Shown: piece after piece, positions 29,201-36,618 of the stretch
Position numbering within the stretch: the stretch's first letter is position 1
Layout: each line of letters starts with the position of its first letter
Source of the DNA: an uncultured Carboxylicivirga sp.
Lineage (GTDB): Bacteria; Bacteroidota; Bacteroidia; Bacteroidales; Marinilabiliaceae
Assembly: GCA_947491945.1 (NCBI GenBank)
Contig: CANLLN010000014.1
Coordinates: 54,887-118,886 of the forward strand
Direction: 5' to 3'
Length of the DNA: 64,000 bases
Program-made: the position numbers and the translations under genes
Notes under the pieces: generated by a model
What the model was told of the DNA's origin: nothing
Database searches by the model: none
What the model saw: the letters and a program-made list of their open reading frames with translations, nothing else

Positions 29201-29442
29201 CAAATGAAAGTGCCAAAGATATGCTTGGTGATGAAGTGCTGCTTAAACTTGCAAGGGTACTTGTTGAACGTGTTAAAGCCAATGCCACCATCGACTGGAC
29301 GGTGAAGGAATCGGTTAAAAAGAAGCTGAAAGTAATCGTTAAGCGAACACTTCGCCAATATGGTTACCCACCGGATTTACAAAAATTGGCAACAGAAACA
29401 GTATTAAGCCAGGCTGAGATGCTGGCTGAGTTTTGGAATTAG
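26227..29442 (+). CDS. hsdR: Type I restriction endonuclease subunit HsdR
   Basis: 1071 residues. N-terminal PD-(D/E)XK nuclease: NKRPDLILFVNG (Asp143) and VIFELKNA (Glu157, Lys159). SF2 translocase: TQGSGKSLSM (Walker A, 310-314), VVVADEAHRTQ (412-415), LGFTGTPVE, and MWLTGFDAP and QAIARVNRVYKDK in the second RecA lobe. It translocates and cleaves unmethylated DNA when bound to HsdM/HsdS. Full family length. It is separated from hsdS by about 2.6 kb of accessory genes. Confidence 0.95.
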   Translation: MTKITENDIELWAIEELENLGWNYMHGAVIAPDGEEPERNSFSDVILKGRLQEAIARNNPNIPYEAQQEAVKAIERIASPELMVNNQSFHELLTEGVPVEYRKDGIQRGDRVQLVNFRFPKQNDFLVVNQFTIIENNNNKRPDLILFVNGLPLVIFELKNAVDENATLHSAFKQIQTYKDTIPSLFTFNTFCVLSDGADAKAGSLSAGYSRYLAWKTSDGIQEASTLTSQLEVLIKGLTNPDTLLDYIRHFIVFEEDKHIDAKGIATIKTIKKVAAYHQYYAVNKAIESVKKASADNGDRKGGVVWHTQGSGKSLSMVFFSGKLVLQLNNPTILVITDRNDLDDQLFDTFGSSKQLLRQVPIQAESREHLKELLKVASGGIVFATIQKFQPEDGSNVYEQLSDRTNIVVVADEAHRTQYGFKPKTIDVKDDNGNVIGQRLVYGFAKYMRDALPNATYLGFTGTPVESTDANTPAVFGNYVDIYDIAQAVEDGATVPIYYESRLVKINLSEEGKQLIEELDEELAQDELTETQKAKAKWTKVEAIIGSETRLKKVAEDIVFHYEERTNSGIEGKAMIVTMSRQIAADLCKEIIKIRPHWHDDELDKGVLKVVMTASSSDGPELMKHHTSKDQRRALADRMKDTTDPMKLVIVRDMWLTGFDAPSMHTLYIDKPMKGHNLMQAIARVNRVYKDKPGGLVVDYFGIASDLKKALSFYSDSGGKGDPAEAQEKAVQLMLEKLEVVSQMFSENPSVQHADYAMAAEPKVPYGDGFAYENYFDAPIKEKLEIIISAVEHVLSLDDGKNRYVREVTALSKAFAIALPHDEAMDAKDEIAFFQAVKARIQKLDMGEVSGGKTDYEIETAIKQVIDEAIVSEQVVDIFDAAGIKKPELSVLDDDFLEEMKDMKHKNLALEVLKKLLNDEIKVRAKHNIVQSRTLMEMLESSIKRYQNNLITAAEIIQEMIDLAKEIKEADKRGEKMGLSKDELAFYDAVSSNESAKDMLGDEVLLKLARVLVERVKANATIDWTVKESVKKKLKVIVKRTLRQYGYPPDLQKLATETVLSQAEMLAEFWN

Positions 29443-29453
29443 TGAACGATAAT

Positions 29454-29915
29454 ATGGAAGTAAAAAAGGTGTTAACAAAGCGAGACTTGCGTATTATTCG
29501 GGGGGCTATTAATTCTACCATAGAACAATTAAAGAGTACTATTTTAAAAAATGAACGTATTCCAGCATCAGGAGAATTATACGGAAAATTTGTAGCAAAA
29601 CTTCCTTTTTTATTAGAAAATGACAGGCCAAGCAAGCATTATATCAATTCAACCAACAGAACTACCTTCTTAAATGAAGTAGAAAGGTCTGGAATCTATC
29701 AGGTTATATTTTATTTCAACGGTAAAATAATGTATGTATCTGTCCTATATAAGGACTATAGCTACCGGAGTAATAAAGACCTTGGGTTTTCTTACGATAT
29801 AACGTTTTTAGACGAGCTAGATTCGGATATAGATGGCGAAGATTATCTTTTAGAATCAATTATTGAAGGATGCCAAATTGAAGATGTTGGCATTCAGAAT
29901 AAAAGACTTGATTAA
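29454..29915 (+). CDS. Hypothetical protein downstream of hsdR
   Basis: 153 residues from ATG 29454, 11 bp after the hsdR stop; a longer frame overlapping hsdR is less likely. N-terminal basic helix (EVKKVLTKRDLRIIRGAINS), then a beta-rich domain with an acidic tail. Unrecognised. It ends 2 bp before the WYL regulator. Confidence 0.65.
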   Translation: MEVKKVLTKRDLRIIRGAINSTIEQLKSTILKNERIPASGELYGKFVAKLPFLLENDRPSKHYINSTNRTTFLNEVERSGIYQVIFYFNGKIMYVSVLYKDYSYRSNKDLGFSYDITFLDELDSDIDGEDYLLESIIEGCQIEDVGIQNKRLD

Positions 29916-29917
29916 TA

Positions 29918-30820
29918 ATGGCAGACCAGGCAAAGTTTCAAAAGATGTTAGAGATTCTGCTTATACTTGATTGTAAGTATGGCAGAACCATTCAGGAAAT
30001 TTCAGACCGTTTTGATGTTTCCTCAAGGACTGTCTATCGCTACTTTGACACATTCAAACAAGTAGGGTTTGTAATTGAGAACAATAACGGCTACTTCAAA
30101 ATTGATAAGGAAGAATCCACTTCACAGGATATTAGTCAATTACTACACTTCACCGAAGAAGAGGCTTTTATTTTGGGAAAAGCTATACATTCTATTGAAG
30201 ATGGTTCAGAATTAAAAGACAAATTAGCAAGAAAGCTATACAGCCTCTATGATTTTGACCGTGTAATTTATGCCATTTCTAAAAAAGAGGAAACCGATAA
30301 TATTTTTAACCTGATACAAGCCATTAAGCAACAAAAGCAAGTTGTTTTAAAGGAGTATAAATCCGGGCATGGTAAAGATATTCGTGATAGGTTGGTTGAA
30401 CCCATTGATTTTACCGTAAACTACTTGGGGATTTGGTGTTATGATACAGACGACCAAAGTAACAAGATATTTAAAACGGCCAGGATTAAAGAAGTTGTTG
30501 TCACAAATGAATGTTGGCACTACAAACCGCAACATCATAAAGGCATTACCGATATTTTCAGAATGCAAAGCTATGAGCCAACTGCGATACAATTAAGGCT
30601 TTCAATGTTGGCTTATAACCTTCTTATTGAAGAATTTCCATTGAGTGAAAAGTATATCAAAAAGGAAGGGGATGATAATTACTTGCTTACTACCGAGGTT
30701 GGTAATTATTTAGGTGTAGGTAGATTTGTTTTAGGACTACCAGATGAAATTGAGGTGGTATATCCGCAATCCTTTAAGGACTATTTGAATGAAAAAATGG
30801 AAAAAAACAGCTTTAAATAG
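29918..30820 (+). CDS. WYL-domain transcriptional regulator (YafY-like)
   Basis: 300 residues. N-terminal helix-turn-helix (KYGRTIQEISDRFDVSSRTVYRYFDTF), then a WYL domain at about 140-220 (QKQVVLKEYKSGHGK, VEPIDFTVNYLGIWCYD) and a C-terminal extension. WYL regulators control many defence islands and respond to nucleotide-type ligands. Operator-like copies TTGACnCTAnTTGACAAA at the operon start (19921) and right after this gene (30825) suggest it controls both. Confidence 0.85.
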   Translation: MADQAKFQKMLEILLILDCKYGRTIQEISDRFDVSSRTVYRYFDTFKQVGFVIENNNGYFKIDKEESTSQDISQLLHFTEEEAFILGKAIHSIEDGSELKDKLARKLYSLYDFDRVIYAISKKEETDNIFNLIQAIKQQKQVVLKEYKSGHGKDIRDRLVEPIDFTVNYLGIWCYDTDDQSNKIFKTARIKEVVVTNECWHYKPQHHKGITDIFRMQSYEPTAIQLRLSMLAYNLLIEEFPLSEKYIKKEGDDNYLLTTEVGNYLGVGRFVLGLPDEIEVVYPQSFKDYLNEKMEKNSFK

Positions 30821-30824
30821 AATA

Positions 30825-30842
30825 TTGACGCTAGTTGACAAA
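30825..30842 (+). promoter_or_regulatory. Operator-like sequence after the WYL gene
   Basis: TTGACGCTAGTTGACAAA, 16 of 18 bases identical to 19921-19938, 45 bp before the lipoprotein gene. Confidence 0.5.
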
Positions 30843-30886
30843 CTCTTATGGTTTCTTTGTTTTAAAACTTTTAAAAAATAGACAAA

Positions 30887-31555
30887 ATGAAGAAACTTTT
30901 TTACCTATTGGCAATCGTTATTTTGGCATCATGTTCTTCTCCAATGAATAATACATATAGTGATGCAACTTTAGAAAGCGACCTCAAAGCAATCCGTGAA
31001 GCAAACGCTCTTGATAGCACCGAAATGAACCTATTAGCAATGTATTTTGTAAGAGCTAAGTTACTCAACGAAAGTATTGATGGTAAAAGTTATAATGAGA
31101 TATTGGCAGAAGCCAAAGTAGCAAAGCAAAAACAAGAAGAGGAAGAACGTATTCAGAGAGAATTAGCGGAAAAGGCTAAAAAGGAAGAAGAAGCCAGGAT
31201 AGCACGATTGAAAAATGCTTTAACCGTAACTATCTTTGATAAAGGATATGCTGAATATGACTATCAGGAATATATTACTTACAAGTTCGCATTTGAGAAT
31301 AAAACAGATAAAGAAATAACTGCATTTACAGGTCAGATAATGTTTACCGACTTGTTTGATAAAGAAATCAAATCTTTAAATCTAACTTATGATGATGGGG
31401 TGGCTGCAAGTTCAATCAAAAATTATAGTGCTACTACCGATTACAATCAGTTTATGAATGAAGACCAATTGTTAAAATCAAAAAACTTGAAGCAAATTAA
31501 GTTGGTTTGGAAGCCTGAAAAAATTCTATTTGCCGATGGCTCAACCCTTGAATAA
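30887..31555 (+). CDS. Lipoprotein with coiled-coil segment
   Basis: 222 residues, start MKKLFYLLAIVILASCSSPM (lipobox Cys16). Residues about 65-105 are a charged helix (AKVAKQKQEEEERIQ, AKKEEEARI). The C-terminal beta-rich part (EYDYQEYITYKFAFENKTDKE...) resembles an immunoglobulin-like/FxLYD-type domain. Under the shared operator, so probably co-regulated with the restriction genes. Confidence 0.75.
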   Translation: MKKLFYLLAIVILASCSSPMNNTYSDATLESDLKAIREANALDSTEMNLLAMYFVRAKLLNESIDGKSYNEILAEAKVAKQKQEEEERIQRELAEKAKKEEEARIARLKNALTVTIFDKGYAEYDYQEYITYKFAFENKTDKEITAFTGQIMFTDLFDKEIKSLNLTYDDGVAASSIKNYSATTDYNQFMNEDQLLKSKNLKQIKLVWKPEKILFADGSTLE

Positions 31556-31567
31556 TCTGTTTTGTTT

Positions 31568-32323
31568 ATGGGACATGATGTTAGTACAATAGGAAATCAT
31601 AAGTTGGATATACGAAATGTAAAATCATTGGCTATAGACCTTTCAAAAAGGTTTAAAGCCAATGTTGATTATGGGTATTATCAACAATTTTGGGTTGATA
31701 TTGATGGCAATGAATTCGAACCTTCTTACGAGAATGTAATCTTAGGAACTATCCCTTATCCCAACTCAAAAAAAACTATTTGGCTTAGTGATGAGTTCTA
31801 TCAGGTGCATGAAATACTCAAAAAGCATGGCGATAATTACATAAAGCTTCCCTGTTTTTCAAATGGTAGTTCGATAGCTTCTGAATTTGAATTTGCAAAA
31901 AAAGGCGTTGGCTATGAATTTCGCGATATTCAGAACGAAATTGATTATGGAACTATTGATAACGATACATTTCATAATTGGCATAGTAACTATAATAGTC
32001 GTTGGTGGTATTTTTGCAGGAACTTTATGGAACCGGATGGATATTTAGAAGGCAACTTAGATTCTCTCCATGAATATCGCAAAGAGGTTTTTGACCTTCA
32101 TACTTTAATCGGAGGAACAGCAGTCGTACATCTCGATGACCAGGGCGAAACTCAGCATCTAACATACGGAGAGCAAACATGGCAGGAGATTATTAATGAA
32201 CTTAATACAAATTTCAAAGATACCACTATTAATATCTCCGAATTTATGAAGCATAAAATACTGTTACCTAAAGACAAGTATCCATTAGCATTTAATGACG
32301 ATTTTGAAGATTTAAAATCATAG
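31568..32323 (+). CDS. Hypothetical protein
   Basis: 251 residues from the first ATG at 31568 (a TTG lies 6 bp upstream). Soluble, many aromatic residues (NWHSNYNSRWWYFCRNF). No motif I recognise. Follows the lipoprotein by 12 bp and ends before a terminator, closing the cargo operon. Confidence 0.65.
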   Translation: MGHDVSTIGNHKLDIRNVKSLAIDLSKRFKANVDYGYYQQFWVDIDGNEFEPSYENVILGTIPYPNSKKTIWLSDEFYQVHEILKKHGDNYIKLPCFSNGSSIASEFEFAKKGVGYEFRDIQNEIDYGTIDNDTFHNWHSNYNSRWWYFCRNFMEPDGYLEGNLDSLHEYRKEVFDLHTLIGGTAVVHLDDQGETQHLTYGEQTWQEIINELNTNFKDTTINISEFMKHKILLPKDKYPLAFNDDFEDLKS

Positions 32324-32354
32324 GATTCCTAACATTATAGAAACTAGTCAAATA

Positions 32355-32459
32355 GGAAAGTCGGCACACTACCGACTTTTTGTACCCTCCGCAAAAAAAT
32401 AACCAAAACCAACCTATTCGGGCTGTGCAAAACATAGCCAAATACAACTAACTCCACAC
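32355..32459 (+). repeat. Terminator-containing direct repeat, copy 1
   Basis: About 100 bp (AAAGTCGGCACAC...CCGACTTTTT, TACCCTCCGCAAAAAA, ATAGCCAAATACAACTAACT) that recurs at 36505-36604. The copy at 36505 precedes the structural operon directly; this one is followed by non-coding DNA. Confidence 0.75.
32357..32381 (+). terminator. Rho-independent terminator, copy 1
   Basis: AAAGTCGG / CCGACTTTTT stem-loop with a T run, 34 bp after the last cargo gene. Confidence 0.85.
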
Positions 32460-32957
32460 TGGCTTTATATTAACTCCATAAGCGGAATTCTGTAATTAAG
32501 GCCAAATTTACACTATGTTGGTATTTATCCAAACGAACTATTAGGACTACTTCTTCGGGATTAACCTGAAAAAAGCTGATAATAGTTCCAAGGCTATAAT
32601 GGCCAGGCCTTCTAAAAGCTTGATGTTTCTCGCAGCTTTTTCAACCAAGGTTTGGACGAGGTGAGATTTGAACTCATCCATATATGCTATTGAGTTCTAT
32701 ATAGATGTGCCTTAGAGATGTTGGAAAATGAAATGTTATTAAATTAAGCTTGGAAATTACCAATCTGATTGTTGAATTTATTACTTTTGACAAAAAGATA
32801 CAATAATTCTATTTTAACAATAAAAGTAAAAATAATCAAGGCCTTCATCCAAGCTATGGTTATTACTTATATTACTCAGAGTGGAGTCCAGGAACCACTT
32901 AAAAAACGGGGTGAATCTGAAAAACCTTAAGAGTAGGAAAAATTAAAAAATAAAAGA
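32460..32957. other. Non-coding stretch with a tRNA-like 3' fragment on the minus strand
   Basis: No gene seen. At 32653-32680 the text TGGACGAGGTGAGATTTGAA reads on the minus strand as a T-arm (ATGAG-TTCAAAT-CTCAC) plus acceptor and discriminator (CTCGTCCA). No matching 5' acceptor or anticodon arm follows, so at best a remnant such as an old attachment-site scar. Confidence 0.35.
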
Positions 32958-33362
32958 ATGAGTACTAATAAGAAAGTATTATTAGGTGTATTTAGTCAAT
33001 TAGCATCACGACGTAATGTCAATCCTTTGACTTTGAGAATAGTATTTGTAATTGTAGGGATAGTGATTCCGTTTGTCATTCCGGTATACTTTATTATGGC
33101 TGCTATAAATACTGATGTAACGAAAAAGGTAATTTATGCAATTTATGGGGCTATTCTAGGAATTCCCTTAAGCTACTATTTTCAACCAGAAATAGTCAGA
33201 GCTAAAGTCGGTGGAATTGGAGGTTATTTGCAAAATTTTGATAAGATTTTCCAGAACGGCGATTTAATTGTTAATGTTTTTATAAGTGTTGTAGTTTTTG
33301 CAATTGTTGGGGGATTTATTGGTTACTCCATTGAAAAGAATGAAGCAAAGAAGGCAAGTTAA
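32958..33362 (+). CDS. PspC-like membrane protein
   Basis: 134 residues. VLLGVFSQLASRRNVNPLTL followed by RIVFVIVGIVIPFVIPVYFIM resembles the PspC domain (envelope-stress proteins, L.GVcgGlA..f..dp.lvRi.f). A second hydrophobic pair (VIYAIYGAILGIPLSYYF; LIVNVFISVVVFAIVGGFIG) gives three TM helices. It overlaps the next gene by 23 bp. Confidence 0.65.
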   Translation: MSTNKKVLLGVFSQLASRRNVNPLTLRIVFVIVGIVIPFVIPVYFIMAAINTDVTKKVIYAIYGAILGIPLSYYFQPEIVRAKVGGIGGYLQNFDKIFQNGDLIVNVFISVVVFAIVGGFIGYSIEKNEAKKAS

Positions 33363-33930
33363 ACTATTCGGGTTTTGTTTTTTACTCAGTATTCTATTTT
33401 ATTTTACAGGCAGAAGTGAGAAAATAAATGTTAATGAAATAGATATAAACAAAATTGAGGATTTCGACCTAATTATCTCAAAAGGACAGTCTGCGCAAAG
33501 TAAGCTAATTAGATTACTTAATTTCTCAATAGATGACTATTCACATGTTGGCATTTTAATGAAAGACAATGAGCAATTGTATGTTTTACATGCAACGCCG
33601 GATGGATCAAAGATCAACGGGATTAGATACGATGACTTACAAACATTTATTGATTTAAGTAATGTAAGTGAATGTACTGTTATTAGATGTAATGCACTAT
33701 CTGATGAATCTTATATTAAACTTAAATCGGAATTCGAGACGTACAAAAATAGTCAAGTACCATTTGATTATGACTTTGATAATTTCGATGATAAGAATAT
33801 TTATTGTTCGGAGCTGATCAGTATTATTTTTAATAATTCAGGCTTGTCCATTTTTTCAGAAATTGATATGACAAAACCAATATATCCAAAATATTTTCTG
33901 AAAACTAAATGTTTTTTTGTGGTTGAATAG
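33340..33930 (+). CDS. YiiX/YebB-like permuted NlpC/P60 cysteine hydrolase
   Basis: 196 residues from ATG 33340, chosen over 33298, which lies far inside the upstream gene. N-terminal hydrophobic anchor (LFGFCFLLSILFYFTG). FDLIISKGQS, DDYSHVGILM (His) and NIYCSELISII (Cys) match the permuted papain-like fold of YiiX amidases. Probably acts on envelope lipids or peptides. Overlaps the PspC-like gene, so translation is coupled. Confidence 0.75.
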   Translation: MKQRRQVKLFGFCFLLSILFYFTGRSEKINVNEIDINKIEDFDLIISKGQSAQSKLIRLLNFSIDDYSHVGILMKDNEQLYVLHATPDGSKINGIRYDDLQTFIDLSNVSECTVIRCNALSDESYIKLKSEFETYKNSQVPFDYDFDNFDDKNIYCSELISIIFNNSGLSIFSEIDMTKPIYPKYFLKTKCFFVVE

Positions 33931-34076
33931 GTTGTTGGGATTAATAAAGTAAAACCAGCAAATTTCCTTATCGAGCTCGAGTAGTGTTGGGGCTTGGCGT
34001 AGATTGTATCTATGTCTTATGAAAAGTAAGTTTGCAAATAGTAATTTTTAAAGGGGCGACATCTAAAATTCATAAA

Positions 34077-34163
34077 AAGGAAACAGAAAGAATTTTGGTT
34101 GAGATGATGAGTAAGATTTTTGGTATTGGAAGGAGTCGTTATTACGATTCTGACAAACAATAA
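34077..34163 (+). pseudogene. Remnant resembling an IS3-type transposase N-terminus
   Basis: A 28-codon open stretch (KKETERILVEMM, SKIFGIGRSRYYDSDK, stop 34161) matches the first helix of IS3-family OrfB proteins (VsrSgYY type). No further transposase sequence is readable; the rest of 33931-34450 holds no gene. Confidence 0.3.
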
Positions 34164-34450
34164 GAAAAACGCCTCTCATTTTGGCTCGATCCTAAAACAA
34201 AAGCAGATTATGCTTTTTCCTTTTTTGAATATACCAGGTTAAAACCAATTGGATTATTACTATCGTGTGTCATCTCAAAGAAGAAGACAGTTTATCGTTA
34301 AAAAATCTTTTAAAAGTATATTTGAAGTACGCTGTATTTTTATAAAAACCAAATACCCTTGTTAAATAAAATTTGTGGAAGTTTATAGACAGCAAATTCT
34401 GGCTTAGAAATAACTTCTGGAACATATATTTTTAACCAAAACATATAGAT

Positions 34451-36448
34451 ATGAAATGTTATTTTAATTTTTTTGCAAATGCAGTATTAGTTTTATTTTT
34501 CATTAGTTGCAGTAATCATGGTAATATAATCTACGTAAAACAGGATGGTGGAGGCACTAAGGATGGTAGTAGTTGGTCAAATGCTTATGATGACATTCAA
34601 AATGCAATTAATGTTGCTCAAGATGGTGATTCTATTTTTATTGCCAATGGAACCTATAGTCCAAGTAGTATTAACGGGTATAAGTTGACAAAAAATATAT
34701 TTATCATCGGGGGCTTTAAAGGTTTTGAACAATCTAGTGATGAACGAGAGTTTTATATACATGAAAGTGGACTCAAAAAGATTAAAAATGTCACAATAAT
34801 ATCTGGTGATATCAACCAAGATGATGATTTTTCAAAGTTTGATCGTAAGTTTTGGGAAGATGTAAATTCTTCAAGTCACCCATGGAGTTTGTGCAATACA
34901 GAGGATAATGCTAATAATCTTTTTAGTAGCGAAGAAAAAATAAGTGTAGATATATATTTGGATGGTTTAGTACTCGAAAATAGCGTTGCAGATGGGGATA
35001 ATCAAAATGGAGGTGCTATTTGTGGAAATAATAACTTACAATTATATTATTGCACAATAAGTAGATGCTTTGCTGTTAATCAGGGAGGTGCAATATTTTT
35101 GGGAAATAACTCTAATAAAAATATTATTATAAAGCACAATTATTTTCATGATTGCATGGCTAAGGATGGAGGAGCTTTTTCATCATTGCAAAAATGTTAT
35201 AGTAATTTAACTATTGAAGATAACTTTTTTGATTTTTGTAGTTCTTTGTCTTCAGGAGGTGGCTTAAATATATTTTGTAAGCATGAATTTGACAATGATG
35301 CAGGTTCCTATAAGGTGCATATCATGAATAATCGCTTCTGGAAATGCCAAGCTTGGAAATCAAATAAACCTTCAGTAGGGGGTGGGATATGTTTTAATTT
35401 AGATAACGGGACTAATAAGTTAGATGGTAGTGTTCTGATACAAAATAATAAATTCGCATACTGCTCAGTCAGCACAGTAAAGAGTAATCGATGTGTTAAT
35501 AATGGAGGTGGTTTATATGCACAAGGTGGCTTATATAGTAATTGTCCTATTATTGTTAAAGATAATGTCTTTGAAGGTTGTTCGGCATATGGATATAATT
35601 CACAAGGAGGAGGTGTATGGTCTGGAAATAGTGTAATACTAGATCATAATTTCTTTAATTTATGTTTCGCAAAGGATATAAATGAAAATAACCAAGCTTA
35701 TGGTGGATCCGTTTATTTATGCGGTGAGATGAAGAATTCCTACATACTTTCAAGTCATGCAGATCAAGGAGGAGGTGTTTATATTCAGAATGGGAAAATA
35801 GTTGGTAGTAAGATAGTAAACTGCTATTCGAGAAGTAATGGAGCAGGAGTGAATATGTCAGCTAACTCCACGTTACATGATTGTATCGTTGCAAATTGCA
35901 CTTCTGCTATTAGCGGAGGAGGTGTATTTATTAATTCAGCCAAAGATGTTAAGATTAGTAATTTAACATGTGTGAATAATTTTGCTGATCATAAAGCAGG
36001 AGGAGTATTTTGTGATGGGAAAATGAAGATTAGCAATAGTATACTTTTAGGTAATAGGATTACACAGAAGCCATTTCCTGTTATTGCACGTCAGTTAAGC
36101 AAGGAAGCTGGACAAGAGATCGATTATGGTTTGAATAATCACTATGTAAAAGTCGAAAATTGTGCTATCCCGGGTATTTTTAGTGATGGAGGTAATATTG
36201 CGATTTCGCAAAAAAATAAGCCCTATGAAAATAGTAAAGAGTTGCATGCTAATTTTAAAAAATTACATGAATATTGCGGATTTATTGATGTGTTTGGAGG
36301 AGATAAAAATCAAAAAGAACAAAATCAAAGTATCCTAAATAGAATAACTGACATGGATGTTTCTTTATCTAGTGAAAGTAGCATTTATAATTTTAAATGT
36401 AGTAAGGAAGTTATTGCAATGAATCAAAATGAATGGGCTACGAAATAA
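34451..36448 (+). CDS. Surface lipoprotein with right-handed beta-helix
   Basis: 665 residues, start MKCYFNFFANAVLVLFFISC with Cys20 as probable lipid site. YVKQDGGGTKDGSSWSNAYD then DIQNAINVAQDGDSIFIANG is the usual opening of DUF1565/pectate-lyase-like beta-helices, followed by many turns with GGG(V/I) and N-rich stacks (QGGAIFLGNNS; SQGGGVWSGNS; QGGGVYIQNG). The tail is alpha-rich. Probably an outer-surface adhesin or polysaccharide-active protein carried as cargo. AT-rich codon use unlike the structural genes that follow. Confidence 0.8.
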   Translation: MKCYFNFFANAVLVLFFISCSNHGNIIYVKQDGGGTKDGSSWSNAYDDIQNAINVAQDGDSIFIANGTYSPSSINGYKLTKNIFIIGGFKGFEQSSDEREFYIHESGLKKIKNVTIISGDINQDDDFSKFDRKFWEDVNSSSHPWSLCNTEDNANNLFSSEEKISVDIYLDGLVLENSVADGDNQNGGAICGNNNLQLYYCTISRCFAVNQGGAIFLGNNSNKNIIIKHNYFHDCMAKDGGAFSSLQKCYSNLTIEDNFFDFCSSLSSGGGLNIFCKHEFDNDAGSYKVHIMNNRFWKCQAWKSNKPSVGGGICFNLDNGTNKLDGSVLIQNNKFAYCSVSTVKSNRCVNNGGGLYAQGGLYSNCPIIVKDNVFEGCSAYGYNSQGGGVWSGNSVILDHNFFNLCFAKDINENNQAYGGSVYLCGEMKNSYILSSHADQGGGVYIQNGKIVGSKIVNCYSRSNGAGVNMSANSTLHDCIVANCTSAISGGGVFINSAKDVKISNLTCVNNFADHKAGGVFCDGKMKISNSILLGNRITQKPFPVIARQLSKEAGQEIDYGLNNHYVKVENCAIPGIFSDGGNIAISQKNKPYENSKELHANFKKLHEYCGFIDVFGGDKNQKEQNQSILNRITDMDVSLSSESSIYNFKCSKEVIAMNQNEWATK

Positions 36449-36504
36449 ACGTTTAATGGATTAATTTGTAATGTCAAAATCCTTTCGGTTTTATTTATAA
36501 TAAA

Positions 36505-36604
36505 GAAAGTCGGCACACTGCCGACTTTTTTTGTACCCTTCGCAAAAAATAACCAAATCCAACCAATCGCGACAAACCCTAACCAAATACAACCAACTCC
36601 CCAC
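36505..36604 (+). repeat. Terminator-containing direct repeat, copy 2
   Basis: Second copy of 32355-32459; together they flank a 4.1-kb cargo block. It ends just before the first structural gene. Confidence 0.75.
36506..36532 (+). terminator. Rho-independent terminator, copy 2
   Basis: AAAGTCGG / CCGACTTTTTTT stem-loop upstream of the structural operon. Confidence 0.85.
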
Positions 36605-36618
36605 CATAAGCCTCCTCT

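Noticed and set aside
32653..32680. Complete tRNA gene
   Set aside because: Only a T-arm and acceptor-like 3' end can be matched; no anticodon or D arm on either side.
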